DNA of 64,000 nucleotides, from assembly GCA_964507045.1 (NCBI GenBank), contig CAZDOO010000009.1, positions 33,124 through 97,123 of the forward strand. Direction: 5' to 3'. Below are positions 33,718 through 42,413 of this stretch, piece after piece. A program made the translations under genes and the position numbers. The notes under the pieces were generated by a model. That model had not been told where the DNA came from. It was given only the letters and a program-made list of their open reading frames with translations, and did not search any database. How positions within the stretch are numbered: position 1 is the stretch's first letter; every line of letters starts with the position of its first letter. The DNA comes from UBA8199 sp964507045. Lineage in GTDB: Bacteria > Verrucomicrobiota > Verrucomicrobiia > Limisphaerales > UBA8199.

Positions 33718-34206
33718 CTACTTCGGGTTCGGCTTTTGCGACTGGCGTCCGATCTGGAACGCTTTGCGGTTCCCGTCGAAGAACGCTTCGGCAAACCCGG
33801 CGCGCAGCGAGGCCAGCCAGAGCTCCTCGGCCATCGGCAGGTGTGCGCTCAGCGCGCCCAGCAGCGCCACGTTGAGCGTCTTCTTGTTCGGCAGTTGGTC
33901 CGGGTGCACGGCGTCCGGCATGATCAGGACGCCGCCGGGCCGCAGCATGTGCTTTTGCGGCTCCACCTGTGTCGGTTCGAGCACGAGCAGGAAGTCCGCC
34001 TCGCCGGCGGACACCATCGGGCTGAAGACCTGCTTGCCGAAGCGCACGTCGCCGGTCACCGAGCCGCCGCGCTGGCTCATGCCTTTGATCTCGCTCTTCT
34101 TGACGTCGTAGCCGGCGCGCAGCACCACGTCGGCGAGAATATCCGTGCCTTTGAGGACGCCCTGGCCGCCGAGGCCGGCGACCACGATGTTGGTGACTTT
34201 GTTCAT
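33718..34206 (-). CDS. iorB: Indolepyruvate ferredoxin oxidoreductase, beta subunit
   Basis: A 162-residue IorB with NIVVAGLGGQGVLKGTDILADV at the start and SEIKGMSQRGGSVTGDVRFG near residue 45, both hallmarks of the gamma-type 2-oxoacid:ferredoxin oxidoreductase domain. With IorA it converts aryl pyruvates (indole-, phenyl-, hydroxyphenyl-pyruvate) to aryl-acetyl-CoA, passing electrons to ferredoxin. The ATG at 34206 is used. The longer frame would only add residues read from a 7-bp repeat. It is 34 bp downstream of iorA and 1 bp upstream of paaI. Confidence 0.9.
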   Translation of the reverse strand: MNKVTNIVVAGLGGQGVLKGTDILADVVLRAGYDVKKSEIKGMSQRGGSVTGDVRFGKQVFSPMVSAGEADFLLVLEPTQVEPQKHMLRPGGVLIMPDAVHPDQLPNKKTLNVALLGALSAHLPMAEELWLASLRAGFAEAFFDGNRKAFQIGRQSQKPNPK

Positions 34207-34216
34207 GAGGGGATGA

Positions 34217-34235
34217 CGTGTTGCGTGTTGCGTGG
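34217..34235. repeat. 7-bp tandem repeat CGTGTTG between iorA and iorB
   Basis: Two and a half copies of CGTGTTG (CAACACG on the coding strand) lie in the short gap between the iorA stop and the iorB start, the same unit as in hsdR. Confidence 0.8.
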
Positions 34236-34240
34236 CGGGC

Positions 34241-35866
34241 TCAGGCGGAAGCCGGGGTGGCAGTGGCGGCGGCGCACTCACAGCGCTGCGTCTCGTATTG
34301 CTTGAGCTGCTTGGCGATGAGGATGCAGGGCCGGCGCGCGATGATCACGGCCAGTTCGCCGCTCTCCAGGCAATCCGTCAACAGGCGGTCAAACTCGCCG
34401 GTGCCGAACCGGGGCTCGATCACGTGCACCCGCCGGATGCCCAGTGAGCGGGCCAAGTCTTCGAGCACCACCTTGCCGGTCGGCTCGTGGCCCAGCGTGC
34501 GGCCGGTGCCGGGATGCTCCTGGTGACCGGTCATGGCGGTGGTGGAATTGTCCAGGATGATCAGGACGTGCCCGTTGGGGGGCGGGTTATAGACCATCTC
34601 CACCAGCCCGCTGATGCCGCTGTGCACGAACGTGCTGTCGCCGATCACGCTCACCACGCGCCGCGCCTGGCCGGGCGGCAGCACATGGCGCAGTCCCAGC
34701 CCGACGCCCAGGCTGGCGCCCATGCACACGCAGGAATCAATCGCCTCGAAGGGCTGCAGCACGCCGAGCGTGTAGCACCCGATGTCGCCCGCCACGATGC
34801 AATCCTGCTTGCGCAGCGCCTCGAAGACGATGCGGTATTGGCAGCCGTCGCAAAGCTGTGGCGGTTTGCCGGGCGGCGGGGCCGGTTCCGGGCTCAGATC
34901 GTTGTTGAGAATGCGGCGCACGCGGGACACGTCCAGCTCGCCAAACCGAAACATGTCCGCCTTGCCCTCGACCGGGATGCCGGCGGCGCGGATGGCCTCG
35001 ACCAGGTAAGGATCGCCCTCCTCGATGACCAGGCAGCGCCCGACGCCCTTGGCGAACTGCGCGATCTTCTTCAGCGGCAGCGGGTGGGTGAAGCCCAGCT
35101 TGAGCACACGGGCCTCGGGGGCGACTTCGCGGATGTGCATGAACGAAATGCCCGAGGTGATAATGCCCAGTTCCGGGCCGCCTTCCACGAGGCGGTTCAA
35201 ATCACACGTCTCGTTCCATGCCTGGATCTCAGCCAGCTTCTGCCGCAGCCGCCGGTGCGCCGGGCGGGCGTAGGCCGGGATCATCACCCGGCTCCGGATG
35301 TCGCGCTCGTAGTTCGCCGGCTTGGGAGCTTCAACACCCGGGCGCGGCCGCACGACGGTATAGCTGTGACACACGCGCATCGTGACCCGGAACAGCACCG
35401 GGATCTTCCAGCGCTCGGATATCTCGATGGCCGCGAACATGAAATCATACGCCTCCTGCGAGTCCGACGGCTCGAGCATCGGCAGCCCGGCGGCCACCGC
35501 GTAATGCCGGTTGTCCTGCTCGTTCTGGCTCGAAGCCATGCCCGGATCATCGGCTGACACGACGACCAGCGCGCCCGTGACCCCGGTGTAGGCCGCCGTG
35601 AACAGCGGGTCCGAGGCCACATTCAGGCCCACGTGCTTCATGGTGCACAGCGCCCGCGCCCCGCCGAAGGCCGCCCCAATGGCCACCTCCAGCGCCACCT
35701 TTTCGTTCGGCGACCATTGGGCGTGCCCGCCGAGCTCGTGGAAGTGCTCCAGGATCTCCGTGGAGGGTGTGCCGGGGTAGCCGGCGCCGAGCGCGACGCC
35801 CGCGTGCCGGGCGGCGAGGGCAATAGCCTCATCGCCGCTTAATAGAAGTCGGTTTGACTCGTTCAT
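34241..35866 (-). CDS. iorA: Indolepyruvate ferredoxin oxidoreductase, alpha subunit, lacking the C-terminal ferredoxin domain
   Basis: A 541-residue IorA. The N-terminal pyrimidine-binding part (LLSGDEAIALAARHAGV, GYPGTPSTEILE) is followed by the middle domain and the TPP-binding domain, with CDGCQYRIVFEAL near residue 350, GDIGCYTLG near 375 and GDSTFVHSG near 430. The enzyme oxidatively decarboxylates aryl pyruvates to aryl-acetyl-CoA. Many IorA chains end with two CxxCxxCxxxC ferredoxin clusters. Here the protein stops soon after RRPCILIAKQL, with only two scattered cysteines (RCEC). The stop falls just before a 7-bp repeat array. Electron transfer would then need a separate ferredoxin. 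ATG 35866 (MNESNRLLL) is used rather than a GC-rich upstream extension. Confidence 0.88.
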   Translation of the reverse strand: MNESNRLLLSGDEAIALAARHAGVALGAGYPGTPSTEILEHFHELGGHAQWSPNEKVALEVAIGAAFGGARALCTMKHVGLNVASDPLFTAAYTGVTGALVVVSADDPGMASSQNEQDNRHYAVAAGLPMLEPSDSQEAYDFMFAAIEISERWKIPVLFRVTMRVCHSYTVVRPRPGVEAPKPANYERDIRSRVMIPAYARPAHRRLRQKLAEIQAWNETCDLNRLVEGGPELGIITSGISFMHIREVAPEARVLKLGFTHPLPLKKIAQFAKGVGRCLVIEEGDPYLVEAIRAAGIPVEGKADMFRFGELDVSRVRRILNNDLSPEPAPPPGKPPQLCDGCQYRIVFEALRKQDCIVAGDIGCYTLGVLQPFEAIDSCVCMGASLGVGLGLRHVLPPGQARRVVSVIGDSTFVHSGISGLVEMVYNPPPNGHVLIILDNSTTAMTGHQEHPGTGRTLGHEPTGKVVLEDLARSLGIRRVHVIEPRFGTGEFDRLLTDCLESGELAVIIARRPCILIAKQLKQYETQRCECAAATATPASA

Positions 35867-36199
35867 TCGATAAAATACGCGCCAGCTTAATACCGCCTTT
35901 CCAGGCGTTTGGGAAACAAATTCAGCTCTGAACCGGGGGGGCCACGCTGGGTCTAACCCGAATTTGCGGGCAACGGCGGCGGCACCCGCGGCGCGCTGGG
36001 CCCATTGCCGGGACAAATGGCCGATGAGACACTTGTAACAGCGGGGGGTGGGTGGACCTATCCCGCCTGCCGCCCGACCTCGCCCAAGGCTCACGGCGCG
36101 CTCCCCTTGGCCCGGTTAACGGCCCGTCCAACAACCTGCCGGTCCGCAGCACCCGGGGTGAGAGCGTGTTGCCCAACCCTTTGGATGGGAGGGCGAGCG
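35867..36199. other. Intergenic region upstream of iorA
   Basis: About 330 bp between the iorA start and the malic enzyme stop. I see no gene or RNA motif; open frames here are short, GC-rich and unlike proteins. It must include the iorA promoter. Confidence 0.5.
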
Positions 36200-37894
36200 T
36201 TAACCCTCGGATGCAGGTTCGGCGCCCGGGTAGTCGGGGAACCAGAAGAACTTATCAATGGCCGCTTGCAATCCCGCGTCATCGAGGTTCTGGCCGAAGC
36301 CCTCGTCGCGGGCGGTTTGGGCGACCTTGAGGGCGATGAGGCGGCTGACGGTGCGCAGTTCCTGCAGGCTGGGATACAGGCAGCCCTCGCCGGCCGGATG
36401 CTGCACGGTGAACTCAGCCAGGGCCTGGGCGGCGGCCAGGAACATGGAATCCGTGACGCGGCTGGCCTCGCTGATGAGCGCGCCCAGGCCGACGCCCGGG
36501 AACACAAAGGCGTTGTTGCACTGGCCGATGACGTGCTTGCGCCCTTTGAAGACCACCGGGTCGAAGGGCGAGCCGGTGGCCACCAGGGCGCGGCCGTCGG
36601 AGTTCTGCAACGCCTCGGTCGGGGTGCACTCGGCTTTGCTGGTGGGGTTGCTCATGGGGAAGATCACCGGCCGTTCGCAGTGGTCGGCCATGGCGCGAAT
36701 GGCGGCGGGGGTGAAGTCGCCGGGCTGGCCGGTGGTGCCGATGAGCACCGTGGGGCGGACGGCGCGGATGATTTCCTCCAGCGTCCTGGGCGGCGGGCTG
36801 GTCAGTCCCAGCAGCGCCAGCTCATCCCTATGCAGCGCCACCGCGCGCTTGTGCGTCTCCAAATCCGCGCGGCCTTCCCAGACGAGGCCGCCGGAATCAA
36901 TGAAGATCTGGCGCTGGCGGGCCTCGGCTTCGGTGAGGCCGTCGGCGAGCATCGCGGTGCGGACCAGGCGGCCGATGCCGACGCCTGCGGCGCCTGTCCC
37001 GGCCATGAGAAACCGTTGCTCGCGCAGCGGTTTCCCGGTGAGACGCAGCCCGGAGAGAATGCCCGCCAGGGCCACCGCCGCCGTTCCTTGGATGTCGTCG
37101 TTGAAACTCAGCAGCCGCCCCGCATAGCGGTCGAGCAGCCGGAAAGCGTTGGCCTTCTTGAAATCCTCCCACTGCAGCAGCGCGCGCGGAAACACCAGCT
37201 TGACCGCCTGCACGAATTCCTCAACCAGGGCGTCGTAGTCCGGGCCGCGGAGGCGCCGCGCGCGATAGCCCAAATAGAGCGGGTCTTCGAGCAGGGCGGG
37301 GTTGTCGGTGCCGACATCCAGGCTGATCGGCAGGGTGAGGCCGGGATGGATGCCGGCGCCGGCGGAGTAGAGGACGAGTTTCCCGATGGAAATGCCCATA
37401 CCCCCCGCCCCCTGATCGCCGAGGCCCAGGATGCGCTCGTTGTCGGTGACGACGATAAGGCGGACATCGCGCTGGCGGAAATTGGCGAGGCGCCGGGCGA
37501 TCTGGCCGCGGTCGGTGGGGCAGAGGTACAAGCCCCGGGCGCGGCGGAAGATGTGGCTGTAGCGCTGGCAGGCCTGGCCGACGGTCGGGGTGTAGATGAT
37601 GGGCGTAAGGCGCTCAAGGTTCTCCACCAGCAGCCGGTAGAACAGGACCTCGTTGCGGTCGAGCAGGGCGATAAGGCCGATGTACTGTTCGAGCGGATCG
37701 GACTTCTGGAGGAGGTGCTCCAGCTCCAGCGCCACCTGTTGCTGGATGGTGAGCACCGCCGGGGGCAGCAGCCCCTCCAGGCCAAGCCGCTGGCGCTCGG
37801 CGCCGGTGAAGGCGGCATCTTTGTTTTGGGCGGGGTCGCGCAGAATCGCTTCGCCGCGGGACCACTGGGCGTCAGCAGAAGGCTCTTGGTTCAT
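36200..37894 (-). CDS. maeA: NAD-dependent malic enzyme
   Basis: A 564-residue malic enzyme of the long SfcA type. It shows PIIYTPTVGQACQRYSHIF near residue 100 (catalytic Tyr), VTDNERILGLGDQGAGGMGI near 150, the metal-binding FNDDIQGTAAV near 265, the Rossmann GTGAAGVGIGRL near 300 and IFPMSNPTSKAECTP near 410. It oxidises malate to pyruvate and CO2, reducing NAD(P). Long enzymes of this type usually prefer NAD. It begins 3 bp downstream of the DegT aminotransferase stop, so the two may be co-transcribed although no shared pathway is obvious. Confidence 0.92.
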   Translation of the reverse strand: MNQEPSADAQWSRGEAILRDPAQNKDAAFTGAERQRLGLEGLLPPAVLTIQQQVALELEHLLQKSDPLEQYIGLIALLDRNEVLFYRLLVENLERLTPIIYTPTVGQACQRYSHIFRRARGLYLCPTDRGQIARRLANFRQRDVRLIVVTDNERILGLGDQGAGGMGISIGKLVLYSAGAGIHPGLTLPISLDVGTDNPALLEDPLYLGYRARRLRGPDYDALVEEFVQAVKLVFPRALLQWEDFKKANAFRLLDRYAGRLLSFNDDIQGTAAVALAGILSGLRLTGKPLREQRFLMAGTGAAGVGIGRLVRTAMLADGLTEAEARQRQIFIDSGGLVWEGRADLETHKRAVALHRDELALLGLTSPPPRTLEEIIRAVRPTVLIGTTGQPGDFTPAAIRAMADHCERPVIFPMSNPTSKAECTPTEALQNSDGRALVATGSPFDPVVFKGRKHVIGQCNNAFVFPGVGLGALISEASRVTDSMFLAAAQALAEFTVQHPAGEGCLYPSLQELRTVSRLIALKVAQTARDEGFGQNLDDAGLQAAIDKFFWFPDYPGAEPASEG

Positions 37895-37897
37895 AGC

Positions 37898-39052
37898 TTA
37901 AAGTGTAAAGAACTCGGCGATGCATTGCACTACATACCGCGCTTGCGCCTCCGGCAGCTCCGGATAGACCGGCAGGGCCAGCGTCTCCGCCGCGGCGCTC
38001 TCGCTCTCCGGCAGCGCGCCTGCCCGGTAGCCAAGGTAGCCGAAACACTCCTGCAGGTGCAGCGGCACGGGGTAGTAAATCTCGGTGCCAATCTCCTTGG
38101 CCTGCAGCGCCGCCCGCAATTGGTCCCGGCGCGTGGTCCGAATGACATACTGGTTGAAGATGTGACGGCCGGCCACCACCTTGGGCAGGAAGAGGCAGGC
38201 CGAGGCCTTGCCCTTGACCGCGTGCTCCGAGCTGTCGGCAATGGGCAAGCCGGTTTCCTGAAAGAGCCGGTTGTAGCGCTCGGCATTGCGCTGGCGGGCG
38301 GCGGTCCAGCCGTCGAGATGCCGCAGTTTGGCCAGGACGACCGCGGCCTGCAGGCTGTCCAGCCGGAAATTCCCGCCGATGATCTTGTGGTAATACTTGG
38401 GCTGGGAGCCGTGTGCCCGGAGGCAAACCAGCTTCTCGGCACGTTGCGCGTCGTTGGTGACGACCAGGCCGCCGTCGCCGGCGGCGCCCAGGTTCTTGGA
38501 CGGGAAGAAGGAGAAGCTCCCGTAATGGCCGAGCGAACCGGCGCGCCTGCCGTTGAGCTCGGCGCCAATCGCCTGGGCGGCGTCCTCGATGACCACCAGC
38601 TTGTGTTTCTGCGCCACCTGCATCACGGCATCCATGTCCGCCATCTGGCCGTAGAGGTGGACGGGAATGATCGCCCGCGTGCGCGGGGTGATCTTCGACT
38701 CGATCTGCGCCGCCTGCAGGTTATAGCTGGCCGGGTCAATATCCACGAAGACCGGCTTGGCGCCGACCCGCGCCACCGAGCCGGCGGTTGCAAAGAAGGT
38801 GTACGGGGAGGTGATGACTTCATCGCCCGGGCCGATCCCCTCGGCCATCAGGCAGATGAGCAAGGCGTCAGTCCCGGAAGACACTCCGACCCCATGAGCG
38901 CAGCCTGAGTATTGGGCAATGGCCTGCTCGCACGCCTTCACCTGCGGCCCGAGAATAAACTGCTGCGAAGCCATCACCTCGGCAACCACCGCGTCCAGTT
39001 CGGGCTTGATCGCCGCATACTGCGCCTTGAGATCCAACAATGGGACTTTCAT
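37898..39052 (-). CDS. DegT/DnrJ/EryC1/StrS-family sugar aminotransferase
   Basis: A 384-residue PLP enzyme starting MKVPLLDLKAQYAAIKPELD. It has SSGTDALLICLMAEGIGPGDEV near residue 58, the Asp/Gln of IEDAAQAIGAELNG near 155 and the PLP lysine in FSFFPSKNLGAAGDGG near 185. The family transfers an amino group to keto-sugars for surface polysaccharide or antibiotic sugars (WecE/WbpE-like). No other polysaccharide gene lies beside it, so its product is unknown. It is divergent from the ComM-like gene with a 122-bp gap that must hold both promoters. Confidence 0.92.
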   Translation of the reverse strand: MKVPLLDLKAQYAAIKPELDAVVAEVMASQQFILGPQVKACEQAIAQYSGCAHGVGVSSGTDALLICLMAEGIGPGDEVITSPYTFFATAGSVARVGAKPVFVDIDPASYNLQAAQIESKITPRTRAIIPVHLYGQMADMDAVMQVAQKHKLVVIEDAAQAIGAELNGRRAGSLGHYGSFSFFPSKNLGAAGDGGLVVTNDAQRAEKLVCLRAHGSQPKYYHKIIGGNFRLDSLQAAVVLAKLRHLDGWTAARQRNAERYNRLFQETGLPIADSSEHAVKGKASACLFLPKVVAGRHIFNQYVIRTTRRDQLRAALQAKEIGTEIYYPVPLHLQECFGYLGYRAGALPESESAAAETLALPVYPELPEAQARYVVQCIAEFFTL

Positions 39053-39174
39053 CCGTGCAGATATTTGCCGCTAAATCAAACTGCGCAAGCCCTAAAACCA
39101 TTTCCTCGCGGCAGCCCCTCCGGCCGTTTCACTTCGCCATTGCGCTATCGCCGCTGATCCCACATAACTTCCGC

Positions 39175-40701
39175 ATGTTGGCCAAGGTCTGTTCCGCCGC
39201 GGTCAGCGGCATCGAGGCGTATCCGGTCGAGGTCGAAGTCAATGCCGGCTACGGGGATACGCTTATTGTCATCGTGGGTCTTCCGGACGCTGCCGTCAAA
39301 GAATCCCGTGACCGCGTGCTGACGGCGTTGCAGAACTCCGGCTTCAGCTTCACCTTCGGCCGCACCACCATCAACCTGGCGCCCGCGGATGTGAAGAAGG
39401 AGGGGCCGAGCTTCGATCTGCCTATCGCCATCGGGATGGCCGCCGCCGGCGAGCAGCTGGAGACCGACCAGCTCGAGAACTTCGTCATGGTCGGGGAACT
39501 GGCGCTCACCGGTGCGGTGCGCCCCGTCAAAGGCGTCCTGCCTATCGCCTTGCGAGCGCGGGCCGAGGGCAAAGTCGGCCTCCTGGTCCCGCCGGACAAC
39601 GCCGCCGAGGCCGCGGTGGTTGCCGGCCTGCAGGTCATTCCGATCCAGAACCTCCGGGAGGCGGTGAGCTTCCTGGAAGGCGAGACGAAGATTCCACCGA
39701 CGAAGGTGGACATCGCGCGCATCTTCGAGCAGGCGCCGGACGGAGAGCTGGACTTCGCGGAGGTCAAGGGGCAGGAATCGGTCAAACGCGCGCTGGAGAT
39801 CGCCGCGGCGGGCGGGCATAACGTGTTATTGATCGGGCCGCCGGGCACCGGCAAATCCATGCTGGCGAAGCGGCTGCCCACCATCCTGCCGCCGCTCACG
39901 CTCGAGGAGGCGCTGGAGACCACCAAAATTCACAGCATCGCCGGCCTGCTGGCGCCCGGCCAGGCGCTGGTGACCCGCCGCCCGTTTCGCGCGCCGCACC
40001 ACACCGCCAGCGATGCCGGCTTGCTGGGGGGCAATGTGAACCCCACCCCCGGCGAGATCTCGCTCGCGCACCATGGCGTGCTGTTCCTGGACGAGTTGCC
40101 CGAGTTCAAACGCACCGTCCTGGAAACCATGCGCCAGCCGCTGGAGGAGGGCCACGTGACCATTTCGCGCGCCGCCGGCACAATGACTTTCCCTTCCCAG
40201 TTCATGCTGGTGGCCGCCATGAACCCGACACCCGACGGTAAAATGCCCGGCGAGTCGCGCAGTTCGCCGCGGGAAATCCAGAGCTACCTTGGCCGCATCT
40301 CCGGCCCGCTGCTGGACCGTATTGACCTGCACGTCGAGGTGCCGGCGGTCAAGTTCCGCGAGATCAGCAGCGAGCAGACCGGCGAGCCTTCGGAGCAGAT
40401 TCGGGCGCGGGTCGTCGCGGCGCGCCAGCGCCAGCAGGCGCGCTTCCGCGACAAGCTCCGGATCACCTGCAATGCCCGCATGGGCAGCCGCGAGCTCAAG
40501 AGCTATTGCGCCCTGGACGAAGCGACGATGGACCTGCTGAAGTTTGCCATGGCCGACATGAGCCTCAGCGCCCGCGCTTACGACCGCATCCTGAAGGTGG
40601 CCCGCACGATTGCCGACCTGGCGGGCGCGGAGCAGATCGCCAGCGAGCACATCTCGGAAGCCATCCAGCACCGGTCGCTGGACCGGCAATTATGGACCTG
40701 A
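39175..40701 (+). CDS. comM: ComM-like Mg-chelatase family AAA+ ATPase
   Basis: A 508-residue protein with the N-terminal ComM domain (SAAVSGIEAYPVEVEVNAG, IVGLPDAAVKESRDRV), an AAA+ core with GPPGTGKSMLAKRLP near residue 220, the Walker B-type VLFLDELPEF near 300 and the C-terminal domain (ARMGSRELKSYCALD). ComM helicases promote branch migration during natural transformation and related recombination. I chose ATG 39175 (MLAKVCSAAVSG), the usual N-terminus. The upstream 45 codons overlap the divergent promoter region. Whether this organism is naturally competent cannot be told from the window. Confidence 0.9.
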   Translation: MLAKVCSAAVSGIEAYPVEVEVNAGYGDTLIVIVGLPDAAVKESRDRVLTALQNSGFSFTFGRTTINLAPADVKKEGPSFDLPIAIGMAAAGEQLETDQLENFVMVGELALTGAVRPVKGVLPIALRARAEGKVGLLVPPDNAAEAAVVAGLQVIPIQNLREAVSFLEGETKIPPTKVDIARIFEQAPDGELDFAEVKGQESVKRALEIAAAGGHNVLLIGPPGTGKSMLAKRLPTILPPLTLEEALETTKIHSIAGLLAPGQALVTRRPFRAPHHTASDAGLLGGNVNPTPGEISLAHHGVLFLDELPEFKRTVLETMRQPLEEGHVTISRAAGTMTFPSQFMLVAAMNPTPDGKMPGESRSSPREIQSYLGRISGPLLDRIDLHVEVPAVKFREISSEQTGEPSEQIRARVVAARQRQQARFRDKLRITCNARMGSRELKSYCALDEATMDLLKFAMADMSLSARAYDRILKVARTIADLAGAEQIASEHISEAIQHRSLDRQLWT

Positions 40702-40847
40702 ACCGCGGCAGCTTTTGAGAACCAATCCGCGGGATTCTGGCCTTGCCCCCGGTCAAATACTGATGCAAACTTACTGGCGGCAACCGCGCTTGGTTCCAAA
40801 TCGTTCGGGAACGGCGCAACTGATCGAACGGCAGGCTCCAGCATTTT

Positions 40848-41741
40848 ATGTGGACACAGAGAAGATCGGCGGTCGGGAGGCCTCCTCGCCCGGGGCGGTT
40901 TCATGGATTCACCCTCATCGAGCTGTTGGTCGTGATCGCCATCATCGCGATCCTGGCGGCGCTGCTGCTGCCGGCCCTCACCCGGGCCAAGCTCAAGGCC
41001 CAGGGGGTGCAGTGCATGAACAACCACCGGCAGTTGGCGATCGCCTGGCGCATGTACACCGAGGACAGTAACGACCGCTTGCTGTACTCGAGCAGTTGGC
41101 CCGTCAAAGATTTCGATCCCTACAACTGGTGCAATGGCTGGATGGATTTCGACCCCGGCAATGCGCATAATTGGGACCCGACCGTGGACATCCACAAAAG
41201 TCTGATGTGGCCCTATTGTGGGAAGAATATAAAGATCTGGCGGTGCCCCGCGGACCGGTCGCATGTGACCGTGGGCGGAGTGCAGCGGCCGCGCATTCGC
41301 ACCATGGCCATCAACGCGTATCTGGGCGGATTCAAGGGCCAGCCGATTGGCACCGGAAACATGTCCGCCTACACGCTCTACCGGAGATACTCCGACCTGG
41401 CCCGGCCGGGAGCGGACAGGATCTTTGTGTTTGTGGACGAGCGCGAGGATTGGATCAATTACGGCAATTTCCTCACGGACATGTCCGGCTACTCGCCCGA
41501 CGCTCCCTCGAGCTACGCGTTCCTGGACATCCCGGGTTCCTATCACGGGAATGCCGGCGGATTCTCCTTCGCCGATGGCCATTCCGAAATCCACCGCTGG
41601 CGGGATGGCCGGACGACGTTCCCGATCCAGGAGACCGCGGACGGGAGCCCCCGGCCCTTTAACGGTTCGACCCCGACCCCCAGTCCGGGCAACCGGGACG
41701 TCTCCTGGCTGCACGATCACACCACGCGCCCGAAGCTATAA
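40848..41741 (+). CDS. Prepilin-type N-terminal cleavage/methylation protein with H-X9-DG C-terminus
   Basis: A 297-residue type II secretion/type IV pilus-like protein. The class III signal is a basic leader then HG/FTLIELLVVIAIIAILAAL, with prepilin peptidase cleavage expected before Phe and the conserved Glu at +5. The mature part ends with YHGNAGGFSFADGHSEIHRW, the H-X9-DG motif typical of the very abundant DUF1559-related proteins of Planctomycetes and Verrucomicrobia. Members are anchored in the inner membrane by the hydrophobic helix. Their function is unclear. It stands alone between comM and the integron. Confidence 0.92.
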   Translation: MWTQRRSAVGRPPRPGRFHGFTLIELLVVIAIIAILAALLLPALTRAKLKAQGVQCMNNHRQLAIAWRMYTEDSNDRLLYSSSWPVKDFDPYNWCNGWMDFDPGNAHNWDPTVDIHKSLMWPYCGKNIKIWRCPADRSHVTVGGVQRPRIRTMAINAYLGGFKGQPIGTGNMSAYTLYRRYSDLARPGADRIFVFVDEREDWINYGNFLTDMSGYSPDAPSSYAFLDIPGSYHGNAGGFSFADGHSEIHRWRDGRTTFPIQETADGSPRPFNGSTPTPSPGNRDVSWLHDHTTRPKL

Positions 41742-41890
41742 CCCCCCCCCGCAGCCTGTTGAAGAACTCCCCCCGTAGCGGCGCCTCGTCAGAGCGCCGC
41801 TGACTTCCCCGGGCCAACCAGACGCATCAAGCATCCTGCAGGCCGCGTGCCCACACGCGGCGTTCTTCAGCCTTTGTCCTTTATCGTTTA
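41742..41890. other. Non-coding sequence with two stable hairpins after the prepilin gene
   Basis: After the prepilin stop there is an 8-bp perfect stem AGCGGCGC/GCGCCGCT (41776-41803 region) and a 7-bp stem CCGCGTG/CACGCGG (about 41846-41863). Neither has a T-run, so they may be repeat remnants more than terminators. Confidence 0.4.
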
Positions 41891-41904
41891 GCCTTCAGAA
41901 GTAC

Positions 41905-41950
41905 TGCGTGCCCAGCATCCGGCAACAGTGGCTCGCGATGCATTGCGAAA
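41905..41950 (+). pseudogene. Short remnant of a second group II intron maturase
   Basis: On the plus strand this piece reads VPSIRQQWLAMHCE. It matches the C-terminal maturase end of the larger intron remnant (VPNIRQQWIEMHYG, about 42951-42990), with matching DNA (GGCAACA then GAGATGCATT-like) but clear divergence. It is therefore a separate, older copy, and it interrupts the place where the fourth attC should continue. Confidence 0.65.
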
Positions 41951-41957
41951 TGTCCGC

Positions 41958-42098
41958 TCATTTCCGCTCGTTGGGCTTGCGAAGCTGCTCGTGGATGGAG
42001 TTCAGTGCTGTGATCAGTTGGTTGAAGCCCTTTTGGACGCAGTAAAACAGGGCGATGACGAAAAACAGAATGAGCGCCAGGATAATGGTATTTGCCAT
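41958..42098 (-). CDS. Integron cassette 4: 46-aa single-helix membrane protein
   Basis: A tiny protein with one strong membrane helix (IILALILFFVIALFYCV, residues 4-20) and a polar helical tail ending RKPNERK. It follows directly on the outer box of attC 3 (start 40 bp after it) and reads in the same direction as the other cassettes. Its last codons contain GCCCAACG, which fits the first core box of its own attC. It is therefore most likely the captured gene of cassette 4. No function is known. Small cassette membrane peptides are sometimes toxins or phage-defence factors, but nothing here proves that. There is no clear ribosome site. Confidence 0.55.
   Translation of the reverse strand: MANTIILALILFFVIALFYCVQKGFNQLITALNSIHEQLRKPNERK
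41961..41976 (-). other. Stub of attC 4 (first core box only)
   Basis: On the minus strand GCCCAACGAGCGG at the end of cassette 4 fits an attC R'' box with the start of its stem. No matching second half is found, because the sequence beyond is a group II intron fragment. The array is therefore broken here. Confidence 0.4.
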
Positions 42099-42137
42099 GG
42101 CTTGAGTTGAACCAGTAAACAGTGGAGGTCTTGAATC

Positions 42138-42225
42138 GACTAACAATCCGCATCACTGGCGGCGGGCCAGTGGCGTTCAATATGAAAACACGGCAGCACC
42201 CCGCCGTCCAGTGAATGCGGCTCGT
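42138..42225 (-). other. attC site 3 of the integron, split by an intron
   Basis: Stem arms CCGCATCACTGGCGGCGGG (42148-42166) and the complementary 42200-42220 pair with two unpaired extra bases, the classic attC fold. The outer box GTTAGTC (minus strand, about 42138-42144) is intact. The other box is cut: ...CTCGT at 42225 is followed by the intron, and TAGGC resumes at 43127. Joining them restores GTTAGGC, a perfect core box. Confidence 0.88.
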
Positions 42226-42413
42226 GTGCGCCTGACATGGGCGTGAGCTGATGGGGTGAAAGTCCCCTATGTGTGAACACGGTTGTCGGGCCTCTCATAA
42301 TGAGGGGCACGATGACCTAAACATTAGACCGAGGCAACTGCGGAATCGCGAGGTTCCGTGGGAAGGAAGCCAGAGGTCAAAGCGGATGAGCCGACGTACA
42401 GACGATTGTTTCC

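Noticed and set aside
36005..38908. Very long plus-strand open frame opposite malic enzyme and the DegT gene
   Set aside because: It is antisense to two clear, well-conserved genes and has biased, low-complexity residues (Gly/Ala/Arg/Gln). High GC produces such shadows.
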